30,753 bases of DNA from JABRWC01 sp039961675 (GTDB taxonomy: Bacteria; Planctomycetota; Phycisphaerae; UBA1845; Fen-1342): contig JABRWC010000024.1 of NCBI GenBank assembly GCA_039961675.1, positions 1-30,753 of the forward strand, written 5' to 3'. Every line of letters begins with the position of its first letter. Position 1 is the first letter of the stretch. The notes below the pieces were generated by a model. The model ran no database searches, was not told the DNA's origin, and saw only the letters and a program-made list of their open reading frames with translations. Both the position numbers and the translations under genes were made by a program. Positions 16,561 through 25,600 of this stretch are shown piece after piece.

Positions 16561-19485
16561 ATGCAATTCGGCGTCAGCACTACAGGCTCGTTGTGCAGGA
16601 ATCGGGCGGCGAGCGGGGTGCTCGCCTTGATCGTCGCGCTGGCCGTGTCCGCGCCGGCCGTCGGCCAAGACACGGAGAACTGTCTGCTGTGTCATCGATT
16701 CCGCGGGCTGAGCCGGCTGGAGCGCCAGACCGGCGAGTTGCGGCTGTTCTTCTGCTCCGCCGAGTATTACGCGTACTTCCAGGGCCCGCACACGCGGCTG
16801 GGATGCACGGATTGTCACGAGCGCGAGGAAGTCCGCCGAATCCCGCACGAGGTGAAGACGCGCGTCGACTGCACGAAGATGTGCCACCTGGACACGGCCA
16901 CCGGCGCGCCGATCCGCTTCACGCACGCGCCGACGGCGGACACATTGGCCGGCAGCGTGCACGCCCCGGCCGCGCTGGAGAAGCTGCGCTTCGATCCACC
17001 CGTGCTGCACGCGGGGCAGTCCGCCTGCCTGTACTGCCACGATGAGCCGATGTTTCGCGAGCAAGTGGCAGGCGGCTGGTCCTCGGCGCGCTCCGGCGAG
17101 GCGACCGAGCGGTGCAGCAGTTGTCACCGGGTCCAGATTCCGATACCGGTGGCGTACTTTTCGAACCACGTTTCGTCTCGCTTCGAGCAGGCGCGGCCGA
17201 TCGAGCAACTGGCGCAGATTTGCGCTGTCTGCCACAGCGACCCGGCGATCCTGGCGCAGATCAGCGGAACCGACGCGGTCGCCAGCTACCTGCACAGCTT
17301 CCACGGCAAGGCCAAGCTGCTGGGCAGCAAGGAAACGGCGACCTGCATCAACTGCCACGCGTCGTGGGCGGGCGACATCCACGCCATGCTGGCCCGCGAC
17401 GACCCGGATTCCACCATCAACGCGGTGAACGTCGCCGACACATGCCGCAGCCGCGAGTGTCACCCGGGCGCCGCGCCCGGCATGACGCAGGCCGCCGTGC
17501 ACCTGGAGCTCGATCCGGGACGGATCACGCCGGAATACGTCGTGGCCGTGCTGTTCGTGACACTCACCGCGGTCGTGATGGTCGTGTTCTTCGTTCTGAT
17601 TCTGCTCGAGTTCCTGAACGTGGCATTGCGGCGGCGCGATCCGAATTACGAGCATCACAAGCGGCTGGCGAAGCTGGTGCAGCAGACGCCGGAAGGCCGG
17701 GCGCTGCTTCAGCGCATGAGCGTGCACGAGCGCATCCAGCACTGGCTGCTGGCGATCAGCTTCATCCTGCTGGTCGCGACCGGCATGCCGGTGAAGTTCG
17801 CGAACACGCAGTGGGCCGCAGACCTGGTCTCGCTCTTCGGCGGCCTGACCGTGGCACGGTTCCTGCACCGCGTTTTCGGCGTCATCCTGATGGGGGTGTT
17901 CTTCTATCACGTGGGATACCTGCTGGTTGGGCTGGCGCGGGCGGTTCGCGCGGAACGGCGGCGCGGGGGGACGCGCGGCGTTTTGCGCCTGATCCTGGAA
18001 TCGCCGATGGTGCCGACGCTGGACGACGTCCGCGAGTTCGGCCACCAGTTCGCGTTTCTGCTGGGGCTGAGCCGCACACGGCCGTCGATGGGCCGAATGA
18101 GCTTCACGCAAAAGTTCGAGTACTGGGCGGTCTTCTGGGGCGCGCCGATCATGGGCGCCAGCGGCTTCGTGCTCTGGAAGGCGCCCTGGGTGACGGAGCA
18201 CATCTCCGGCCGCGTGCTGAACTTCGCGTTCATCATTCACTCGGACGAGGCGTACCTGGCGTTCATCTACATCGCCGTCGTGCACCTGTTCACGGTCGTC
18301 TTCTCGCCGATCGTCTTTCCGATCTCGCTGGGGACGCTCACCGGCCAGGCGCCCGCGGCGGAGATCGCCGAGCAGCATTCGGCGCAGCTTGAAGCGGCGG
18401 CGCGCAAGCTGGGCATCGAGGTGCAGACGCCGCCGGCGCCGCACGGTCCCGCCGCTCTGACCTGGATTGCGCTGAAACGCGTCTATTCGCTGGGGATGTG
18501 CTTCGTCTGCGCGTGGCTGGCGTTCATCTCGATGCGGTTCCTGATCCACATCGTCACGGCGCACGAGTCGGCCCCGGTGCACATCACGAACATCCCCAAG
18601 CGGCTGGAGCTGGGGACGCTGGCCCGCGCGGACGTGTTCGGAAGCCAGCATCGCCCGCGCTCGCCGCTGGCGCATTTCCACCAGATTCCGTTCTGGTTCC
18701 GCCCCGACTCGCAGAACAGTTGCACCACATCCGGCTGCCACGCGCCGCTGCCGCACGGCGAGCGGATTGAAGTCCGCGCGTTCCTGAACATGCACGCGAC
18801 GTTCGTGGACTGCACCGTCTGCCACGCCGGCAAGTCGGGGCAGGAGCCGCACTGGTTCGAGCTGGATCGCCGCGAACGGACCGACGTGCCCGCCGTGTTG
18901 CAGATTTCGGCCTTGCTCGAAGCGCTTCCGCACGACTGGACGGACGACCCCGCGGCGCTCAGCGCCCGGTTGCAGGGCCTGCTGGCCGCGGCGCTCGAAC
19001 AAGCGGGCGAGCATGAACAGCTCCGCGGCTGGCTGATTGAGCTGCAAACGACGCACCCGACCGGGAAGCTGTTCCGTTCGATCATCGAGGACATGCGCTA
19101 CGGCATCGGGCTGCACGTGCACGGCGAGTACGCGGCGAAGATCGGCCTGTATTCTCAAGGGGGCGAACCGGCGTACCAGCCGAGCGCCGCGCAGCGCGAG
19201 GCGGCGCAGAGATTCGTGCGGCAATCGGCCAAGCTCGGCGAGCCCGAGCGCGAGGCGCTGCTCCAGGTCGTGCACGAAGGCATCGAGCCCATCGGCGCGA
19301 TGTGCACGCCCTGTCACAATGCGCAGCCGACGCTCGTCGATGCGTTGAAGCTCGGCTATCCGCCGTCGCGCGTCGAGGCGCTGCGGAGCAGCAGCATCGT
19401 GCGGCAGGTGCTCAGCATCGAGAGCGGCCAGCCGTTCTTCCTGCCGCTGGAGCCGGAAAGCCAGGCGGCCCAAGAGCAGCCCTGA
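16561..19485 (+). CDS. CbcL-like fused b/c cytochrome, 11 heme c motifs (gene A)
   Basis: This 974-residue membrane protein probably oxidises quinol and passes electrons to periplasmic hemes. Residues 1-35 are a signal peptide. Residues 41-301 carry eight c-heme motifs: CLLCH 41, CTDCH 82, CTKMCH 104 (CX3CH), CLYCH 156, CSSCH 185, CAVCH 221, CINCH 262 and CRSRECH 295 (CX4CH). A helix at about 327-355 leads into a cytochrome b561/HydC/FdnI-like domain with histidines 394 (IQHW), 436, 450, 560 and 575, enough for two b hemes. A further membrane helix (about 642-665) is followed by a periplasmic tail with three motifs: CTTSGCH 721 (CX4CH), CTVCH 751 and CTPCH 915. It is first in a four-gene operon, 16 bases before gene B. 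The whole protein equals genes B plus C joined. Comparison with CbcL rests on architecture, not alignment. The ribosome site is weak (AGGGAA, nine bases). Confidence 0.9.
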   Translation: MQFGVSTTGSLCRNRAASGVLALIVALAVSAPAVGQDTENCLLCHRFRGLSRLERQTGELRLFFCSAEYYAYFQGPHTRLGCTDCHEREEVRRIPHEVKTRVDCTKMCHLDTATGAPIRFTHAPTADTLAGSVHAPAALEKLRFDPPVLHAGQSACLYCHDEPMFREQVAGGWSSARSGEATERCSSCHRVQIPIPVAYFSNHVSSRFEQARPIEQLAQICAVCHSDPAILAQISGTDAVASYLHSFHGKAKLLGSKETATCINCHASWAGDIHAMLARDDPDSTINAVNVADTCRSRECHPGAAPGMTQAAVHLELDPGRITPEYVVAVLFVTLTAVVMVVFFVLILLEFLNVALRRRDPNYEHHKRLAKLVQQTPEGRALLQRMSVHERIQHWLLAISFILLVATGMPVKFANTQWAADLVSLFGGLTVARFLHRVFGVILMGVFFYHVGYLLVGLARAVRAERRRGGTRGVLRLILESPMVPTLDDVREFGHQFAFLLGLSRTRPSMGRMSFTQKFEYWAVFWGAPIMGASGFVLWKAPWVTEHISGRVLNFAFIIHSDEAYLAFIYIAVVHLFTVVFSPIVFPISLGTLTGQAPAAEIAEQHSAQLEAAARKLGIEVQTPPAPHGPAALTWIALKRVYSLGMCFVCAWLAFISMRFLIHIVTAHESAPVHITNIPKRLELGTLARADVFGSQHRPRSPLAHFHQIPFWFRPDSQNSCTTSGCHAPLPHGERIEVRAFLNMHATFVDCTVCHAGKSGQEPHWFELDRRERTDVPAVLQISALLEALPHDWTDDPAALSARLQGLLAAALEQAGEHEQLRGWLIELQTTHPTGKLFRSIIEDMRYGIGLHVHGEYAAKIGLYSQGGEPAYQPSAAQREAAQRFVRQSAKLGEPEREALLQVVHEGIEPIGAMCTPCHNAQPTLVDALKLGYPPSRVEALRSSSIVRQVLSIESGQPFFLPLEPESQAAQEQP

Positions 19486-19501
19486 GGGCGAGGAACACGG
19501 G

Positions 19502-21397
19502 ATGGGCACGGGCGCAGTTTCGCGGCACAGCGTCGTGTTGCGGGTGGCCGTCGCGGTCGCAGGAGCGTTGTCGGCGATCGCGCTGCCGGTTGCCGCGCCG
19601 CGGGCGCTGGCCGACGACCCCGACAACTGCCTGTTCTGCCACCAGTATCGCGGCCTGAGCCGCTACGACGCCGCGGCCGACCGGCTGCACCTGTACTTCG
19701 TCCAGCCCGAGTACGTGCATGAGCGGCGCGGTCCGCACGCGCGCGCCGCCTGCACCGATTGTCACCTTCGCGAGGAGGTCAGCGTCGTTCCGCACAAGAC
19801 GACGACGCCGGTGAACTGCACGCAGACCTGCCACCTGAACGACCCTACGGGCATCGAGCGGCGCTTCAGTCACGCCGGCGTGGCGGACGTGCTGGCGCGC
19901 AGCGCCCACCCGCCGGAAGTGCTCGACGGACTGAGCTTCGCGGGCGGCCCGGTGCTGTCGGAAGGCCAGTCACAGTGCCTGTACTGCCACGACGAGCCGC
20001 TGTTCCGCGACCCCACCGGCGCGATGCCGGTGCTCTCTTCGCTTGGCGGGCGCACATTCGACCGCTGCGACACGTGCCACCGCGAGCAGATTCCATCCGA
20101 CGTGGCGTACTATCTCCGCCACATCGCGTCGCGACTTCAGCCGGCGCGACCCACGCTCGAATTGGCCCAGATATGCGGGCTTTGCCACAGCGATCCCGCC
20201 GTCCTCGCGCAACATGAGATTCCCAACAGCGTCGGCAGCTACATGCGCAGCTACCACGGCAAGGCGGCGCTGCTGGGGGACCAGGAGACGGCGAACTGCC
20301 TCTCCTGCCACGTGCGGGCGGGCGGCAGCGCGCACCTGATGCTCGGCCCGCAGGACCCGGCGTCTTCGGTGAACGTTGTGCGTGTCGCCGACTCATGCCG
20401 CAGCACCGCCTGTCACCCCGGCGCCGACAAGGCACTGGCCGCCGCGGCGGTGCACCTCGACCTGCCGACCGTGCGCGGCTCGCTCGAGTTCATCATCGCC
20501 GCGCTGTTCATCGTGTTGACGGTCGCGACTTTCGGTCCGTCGATGCTGATCTGCGTGCTGGAGCTGCTGGACGTGGTCGTCGGACGGCATTCACACGCCG
20601 AGCACCGCATGCTGGCGCTGACCCAGGCGGTGCTGGACCACCCGCTGGGCCGGCGGAAGCTGACGCGCTTCACGGTCAACCAGCGCGTGCAGCACTGGGT
20701 GCTTGTGGCGCTGTTCGCCACACTGGCCCTCACGGGTTTCCCGATGAAGTTCGCCGACCAGGCTTGGGCCAAGCGCGTCATCGACGTCTTCGGGGGCCTG
20801 AGCACCGCCCGAACCGTGCACCACTGGGCCGGCCTGGCGCTCGCAACCGGCATGCTCATGCACCTCGGATACGTGGTCGCCACGATCATCATCCGGCGGC
20901 GTCACGAGGCACCCGACGGTCGCCGCGGCCTGGTCGCCGCGGTCACGTCGCTGCCGATGTGGGTCACGCCCGCCGACGGAGTGAAGGGTCTGAAGCTGCT
21001 GGCCTACCTCGCGTACCTCAGCAGGGAGCGGCCCACGTTCGGCCGCTTCAACGTCAAGGAGAAGTTCGAGTACATCGGCGTGTTCTGGGGCACCGCGCTG
21101 CTCGGAATCACAGGCATCATGCTTTGGGGCGAGCAGCTCGTTTCGCACGTGTTTGGCGGCCGGGTGTTCAACATCGCCCTGATCGCCCACACGTACGAAG
21201 CATTCCTGGCGGTGATCCACGTGGGAATCCTGCACATCGTGAACGTGATCCTCGCTCCGCACGTGTTCCCGCTTTCGCTCGCCACGCTGAGCGGGAAGAC
21301 GCCGATTTCCGAACTGGCCGAGGGGCACTCGGAATTTGTCGAGCAGGCCGCGCTCGAGCTTGGCGTCGACCTGGACCTGGAGGCCGGACATGCCTGA
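19502..21397 (+). CDS. CbcL-like b/c cytochrome, 8 heme c motifs (gene B)
   Basis: This 631-residue paralog of the first two domains of gene A is expected to be an inner-membrane quinol-to-heme electron-transfer protein. Its signal peptide ends near ALA (residue 37). Eight c-heme motifs follow at Cys43, 84, 106 (CTQTCH, CX3CH), 159, 189, 225, 266 and 299 (CRSTACH, CX4CH). Each matches a gene A motif within about four residues, including both unusual spacings. A helix (EFIIAALFIVLTVATF) leads into the b-type domain with conserved histidines 398 (VQHW), 440, 454, 563 and 578. It ends shortly after the last helix, where gene A continues into the three-heme tail. The start ATG 19502 has GAGGA upstream, 16 bases past gene A. 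The last eight bases (ATGCCTGA) overlap the start of gene C, which indicates translational coupling. Confidence 0.92.
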   Translation: MGTGAVSRHSVVLRVAVAVAGALSAIALPVAAPRALADDPDNCLFCHQYRGLSRYDAAADRLHLYFVQPEYVHERRGPHARAACTDCHLREEVSVVPHKTTTPVNCTQTCHLNDPTGIERRFSHAGVADVLARSAHPPEVLDGLSFAGGPVLSEGQSQCLYCHDEPLFRDPTGAMPVLSSLGGRTFDRCDTCHREQIPSDVAYYLRHIASRLQPARPTLELAQICGLCHSDPAVLAQHEIPNSVGSYMRSYHGKAALLGDQETANCLSCHVRAGGSAHLMLGPQDPASSVNVVRVADSCRSTACHPGADKALAAAAVHLDLPTVRGSLEFIIAALFIVLTVATFGPSMLICVLELLDVVVGRHSHAEHRMLALTQAVLDHPLGRRKLTRFTVNQRVQHWVLVALFATLALTGFPMKFADQAWAKRVIDVFGGLSTARTVHHWAGLALATGMLMHLGYVVATIIIRRRHEAPDGRRGLVAAVTSLPMWVTPADGVKGLKLLAYLAYLSRERPTFGRFNVKEKFEYIGVFWGTALLGITGIMLWGEQLVSHVFGGRVFNIALIAHTYEAFLAVIHVGILHIVNVILAPHVFPLSLATLSGKTPISELAEGHSEFVEQAALELGVDLDLEAGHA

Positions 21398-22505
21398 CCC
21401 TGCCGGTCATCCCGCCCGTCACGGCGAATCGGCGCCGGTTCGCGTGGTCCACGGCGCGGAACGGCTCGTGCTCTGGGTCGTGAAGCGCATCTACGCCCTG
21501 CTGCTCATCGCGATCATCCTCTGGCTGAGCTGGAAGGCGTTCGAATACCTGCTCGTGTCGCTGATCCTGCCGACGCCCCCGCCAGCCCAGGTCGTCGATA
21601 TCCCCACGCGCCTGGACCGCAGCGTCCTCGAACGAGGTCCGGCGGCTTTCTCCGGCGTGCTGGCGACCGAGAACCCGCGCCTGCCGCCGGCGCATTACCA
21701 CCGTTTCGACACCTGGTTCCAGCCCGACCGATTCAACGACTGCACGCGCAGCGGCTGCCACGCGCCGTTGCCGCACAACGCCCGCAAGGAAGACCGCGCG
21801 TTCCTCAACATGCACGCCACCAGCATTCATTGTGGCGTGTGCCACCTGCGCTCGGAGACGACGCCGCTGAAGCTCACGTGGTACGACCTGGCGACCGGCC
21901 GGCCGGTCGCGGCGCCGGCGCTGCTCGCGGCGTACGCCTGGCTGACGGAGCGGCCGGAGCGCGCCCCGGACGGCTGGACCTCCGCCGAGCAGAAGGAGAT
22001 CGTGGGCTTGCTTCGCGCCGCTGGCGCGTCGCCGGCGATCGCCGGCCTGGCGGATCATCTGGCGGCGGTCCGCGCCGAGAGCGAAGAGTTCGCGCGGCTG
22101 GTCGGCCTGGCACGCGACATTGTGCCGCGGCACTTTCGCGGCGAGTATGGCGCGAAGCTGGCGCTTCGCGACGGCGCGGGGCGCCCGCGCCTGGCGCATG
22201 AGGGGACCGAAGCCGCCGTTCGGCGCTACCTGGAACCGGACGCCTCGCGCAATGATGCGGAGCGGAAGCGCCTGCTGGCGGAGGTCCACCCGCAACGCCG
22301 CGAACCGACGCTGACGTGCACGAATTGCCATCGCGCCGAAGGCTCGCTGGTCGAGTTGCACTCCGTCGGATATCCGCCGCGGCGCGTCCAGGACCTGATG
22401 CGGCCGATGGTCATGCAGGCCATCGAGCACATCATGCAGGGCCAGCCGTTCTACATGCCGCAGTTCATGCCGGAGCGTCCCGCCACCCGGCCGGACGGAG
22501 AGTAG
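21390..22505 (+). CDS. Membrane-anchored triheme cytochrome c (gene C)
   Basis: This 371-residue protein has one strong N-terminal membrane helix (IYALLLIAIILWLSWKAF) and a periplasmic domain with three heme motifs: CTRSGCH at Cys118 (CX4CH), CGVCH at 148 and CTNCH at 310. It is collinear with the C-terminal 370 residues of gene A: heme spacing is 30 and 162 residues here versus 30 and 164 there. Shared blocks include GCHAPLPH, RAFLNMHAT and the VGYPPRRV-type segment (GYPPSRV in gene A). It therefore supplies in trans the tail that gene A carries in cis and probably forms a complex with gene B. The start is ATG 21390 with TGGAGG six bases upstream, inside the end of gene B. The frame is open back to at least 21336 in the +1 frame relative to gene B. 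The AGGAG of gene D overlaps its stop codon. Confidence 0.9.
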   Translation: MPDPAGHPARHGESAPVRVVHGAERLVLWVVKRIYALLLIAIILWLSWKAFEYLLVSLILPTPPPAQVVDIPTRLDRSVLERGPAAFSGVLATENPRLPPAHYHRFDTWFQPDRFNDCTRSGCHAPLPHNARKEDRAFLNMHATSIHCGVCHLRSETTPLKLTWYDLATGRPVAAPALLAAYAWLTERPERAPDGWTSAEQKEIVGLLRAAGASPAIAGLADHLAAVRAESEEFARLVGLARDIVPRHFRGEYGAKLALRDGAGRPRLAHEGTEAAVRRYLEPDASRNDAERKRLLAEVHPQRREPTLTCTNCHRAEGSLVELHSVGYPPRRVQDLMRPMVMQAIEHIMQGQPFYMPQFMPERPATRPDGE

Positions 22506-22623
22506 GAGCGCCGGCGTGAACGCGATCCCGAACCGCCCCGACGCTCTGGTCGGCCCTGGGGGACCGGTCTCGGACCGTTGCTGTCGGGTTCGATTCGCGC
22601 CGGCGTCCGGTGCGATCGGCTGG

Positions 22624-22643
22624 ATTTCCGCCTGCGCGGGAAT
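22624..22643. repeat. REP-like palindrome at the 5' end of gene D
   Basis: ATTTCCGC (22624-22631) and GCGGGAAT (22636-22643) pair at 7 of 8 positions around a CTGC loop. The full context, GGATTTCCGCCTGCGCGGGA, resembles the very common intergenic palindrome read as ATTCCCGCGCAGGCGGGAATCC in many bacterial genomes. Its right end includes the first two bases of the ATG at 22642. Confidence 0.55.
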
Positions 22644-25600
22644 GACGGCGGTTGGGCGCCGATTCGCGCGGGCGCGCGGCGTCGTTGCGCTGGCGCTCGT
22701 CGCCTTGTCGTGCACCGCCGCCGCACTGGCGCAGGGCGGACGGCACCGCTTCGTCGGCGCGGTCGTGCAAGACATCGCCTACGCAGGCCCGCCCGCCATG
22801 ATGATGCCGACCGACGCCGCGGTCGGCGCGGACGGCCGGATCCTCGTCGCCGACGGTGTGAATGACCGCGTGCTGGCATTCGAGCCGGACGGCATTCGGG
22901 CAACCGTCATCGACAGCGCGGGCGCGCGGGCGCTGAGCCAGCCTACCGGGCTTGACGTGGACGCGGCAGGCCGGGTGTGGATCGCCGACACGGGAAACCG
23001 GCGAATCGTGGCGCTGTCCGCGGACGGCGGCCTCGCGTTCGAATTGGATCTTTCGGACGGTCCGGCCGCGGCGCCCGTGGACCTGACCGACGTGGCCGCC
23101 GACCCGGACGGCGTTCGGGTCTGGTTCGTCGACAACAACAACCATCGTCTGGGGCAGTTCGAGCCGCAGACCGGCGTGCGGAGCTTTCTCGGCCAGAGCG
23201 GCGAGTCGCTGGGGCAGTTCCGCTACCCGTTCCAGGCTGTCTGCGCTCCCAATGGGGACCTGTTCGTAACCGACGTGATCAACGGCCGCGTGCAGGTCTT
23301 CGGCCGCGCGGGCCGGCCGGCGGCGACGATCAGCGCATACGGCGTCGAACTGGGAGACCTCTATCGTCCGAAGGGCGTGGCGCTGGATCGCGAAGGAAAC
23401 GTCTGGGTCTCGGACAGCATCATGGGTGTGGTGCAGGTCTTCCGCAGCACGGGCCTGCTGCTCGACGTGTTGCGCGACCCCGGCGGGGACCCGCTGCGGT
23501 TCGAGGCGCCGACCGGCCTGGCGTTCGACCGGGATGGCAACCTGCTGGTGATCGAGCTTTCCGCCAGCCGGATTCGCCGCGTGCGCATCGCCGCGGACCC
23601 GACGGCGCAGCCCGTGCACACCGCCGGGCAGGGCGGCGCGCTGGGCACGCCGCAGCCGCGGGCCTGCACCGCGTGCCACTTCGACTGGATGCAGCCGCTG
23701 GTCGACGGCAAGCCGACGCAGCTTGTCGATCCGCCCCGGACGCGCCCCAACGAGCCGTACGCGGCGCGGGCCGCGAACTGTCTTTCGTGTCACGACGGCG
23801 CCGTGGGCGACTCCCGGCGCCGCGTGTGGGTCGAGCACGGGCACCGCGCAGACGTTCCGCCGCCCGCCGGCTTCGACGTGCCCAAGAATCTTCCGCTGGT
23901 CGACGGCAAGATCGCCTGCCGCACGTGCCATTCGGCGCACGCCCGCGGCGGTTCCGGCAACGAGCTGAAGGACGTCGTGTTCCTGCGGGCAGAGAAAAGC
24001 CCCTCCGAACTGTGCATGTCCTGTCATCGCGGACTGGACGGCGGCGTGGCGGAAGGCATGCACCCAGTCACGGCGGCGGCGATTCCGAAATCCGCGATGG
24101 GCGCCGCGGCGCACGAGGGAAAGACGGCTGAGGAACTTTCGTGCCTTGGCTGCCACCAGGGACACGGCGCGCGCTACGAGCGGCTGCTCGTCGCAGACCC
24201 CGGCACGAACGACCTGTGCCTGAGCTGCCACAAGACGCTCTCGCCTGAGCTGTTTTCCGAGGCCACGCGCAGCCGGCACGGCCGCGAGCCGCTGCTCAAC
24301 GACGAGCAGCGCGCGGTCGCCGAGACGTTCGCCACACGCGTCGGTGCCAACGGCGAACTGCTCTGTTCGACCTGCCACGCGCCGCACCACGCGGCATCGC
24401 CCGAGCACTTGCTCGCGTTTCAGCCCGACGGCGGGCAGGCGTGCCTGGGCTGTCACTCGGAATTGGCGGCGATGGCCGGTTCGCCGCATGATCTGGCGTC
24501 GAACCACCCCCAGGCGACAAACGTGCTTGGTGCAAGCGTCGCGGACGCCGGCATGTGCAGCGCGTGCCACACCGGGCACCGGTTCGCGCGACCGCGCGTT
24601 CCGACGGCGCTGGACCCGTCCGGCCAGTGCATGACCTGCCACGCCCCGGGCCAGCTCGCCGAACATCACCTGGGCGACGTGAATCACCCCCGCGTGACGT
24701 GCACGGAGTGTCACAATCCACACGAGCCGAGCCTGGCCAAGTTCCTCTGCGCGCCCGCGGCCGATACCTGCCGCGGCTGCCACGCGGCCCAGGCGGAGCT
24801 TGCGGGCGGACCGCACGACCTGAAACGCGATCCGCTCGCCTGGCCGCAGGCCGCCGCGGAGACGCAAGACGGCTGCCTCGCGTGCCATCGACCGCACGGA
24901 GATTCGAGTTCAGGGCTGTTCCGGATCCCCCTGGCTGCGACGGATGTGGCCGCCGACGCTTCCTGCGTCGGCTGTCACAGCGACGCCGAGCCGGGGCTGG
25001 ACTCGCGCCGGGCGCTGGTTCATCCGCGCCGTGGCATCGTTCCGGCGGAGACTTCGGGGCTGCTGGTCGCGACGGACAGCGAAGGCCGGGCGATGCTCTC
25101 GTGTCGCACCTGCCACGATCCGCATCGGTCCGACGGCGTGCTGCTGCGCGGCGACGCGCGCCAGGGCTACCACGACCTGTGCCTGAACTGCCACCCGGAT
25201 CGGGGCAACATCGACTTCATCGGCCATGCGCCGGAACTGATCCACACCGCCGGGTTCGATTCCGACGCCTGCCGCCCATGCCACAACATTCATGGCGACG
25301 TGGAGAAGCTGGAGCCCCGGTACCTGTGGCCCAAGGCGCTCGAAGGACCAGCGGCGGTGGGCGCGACCGCTACGGCGGCGAGCCTGGTTCCCTCGGTGGA
25401 CCGGCACTGCACCGCGTGTCATCGCGAGGGCGGCCCGGTCGCGCCGCCGGCCATCGCCTCGCATCCCGACGTGGCGATGTACAACACCGAACCGCCGGAC
25501 TCGCCGGGATTCTTGCCTTTGTTCGGACCTGACGGCAGCGTCGCTCCGAACGGCAAGATCACCTGCCGCACCTGCCATCTGACGCACGGGCGTTCGACAC

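Noticed and set aside
16321..19626. 1101-residue open frame on the minus strand opposite gene A
   Set aside because: It lies wholly antisense to a gene with eleven heme motifs and membrane helices. Its product is an Arg/Ala/Gln-rich sequence with no domain, and there is no ribosome site. Long antisense frames are expected at this GC content.
22465..24897. 810-residue minus-strand open frame opposite gene D
   Set aside because: It is antisense to the NHL and heme repeats. It has no signal peptide or domain and no ribosome site.
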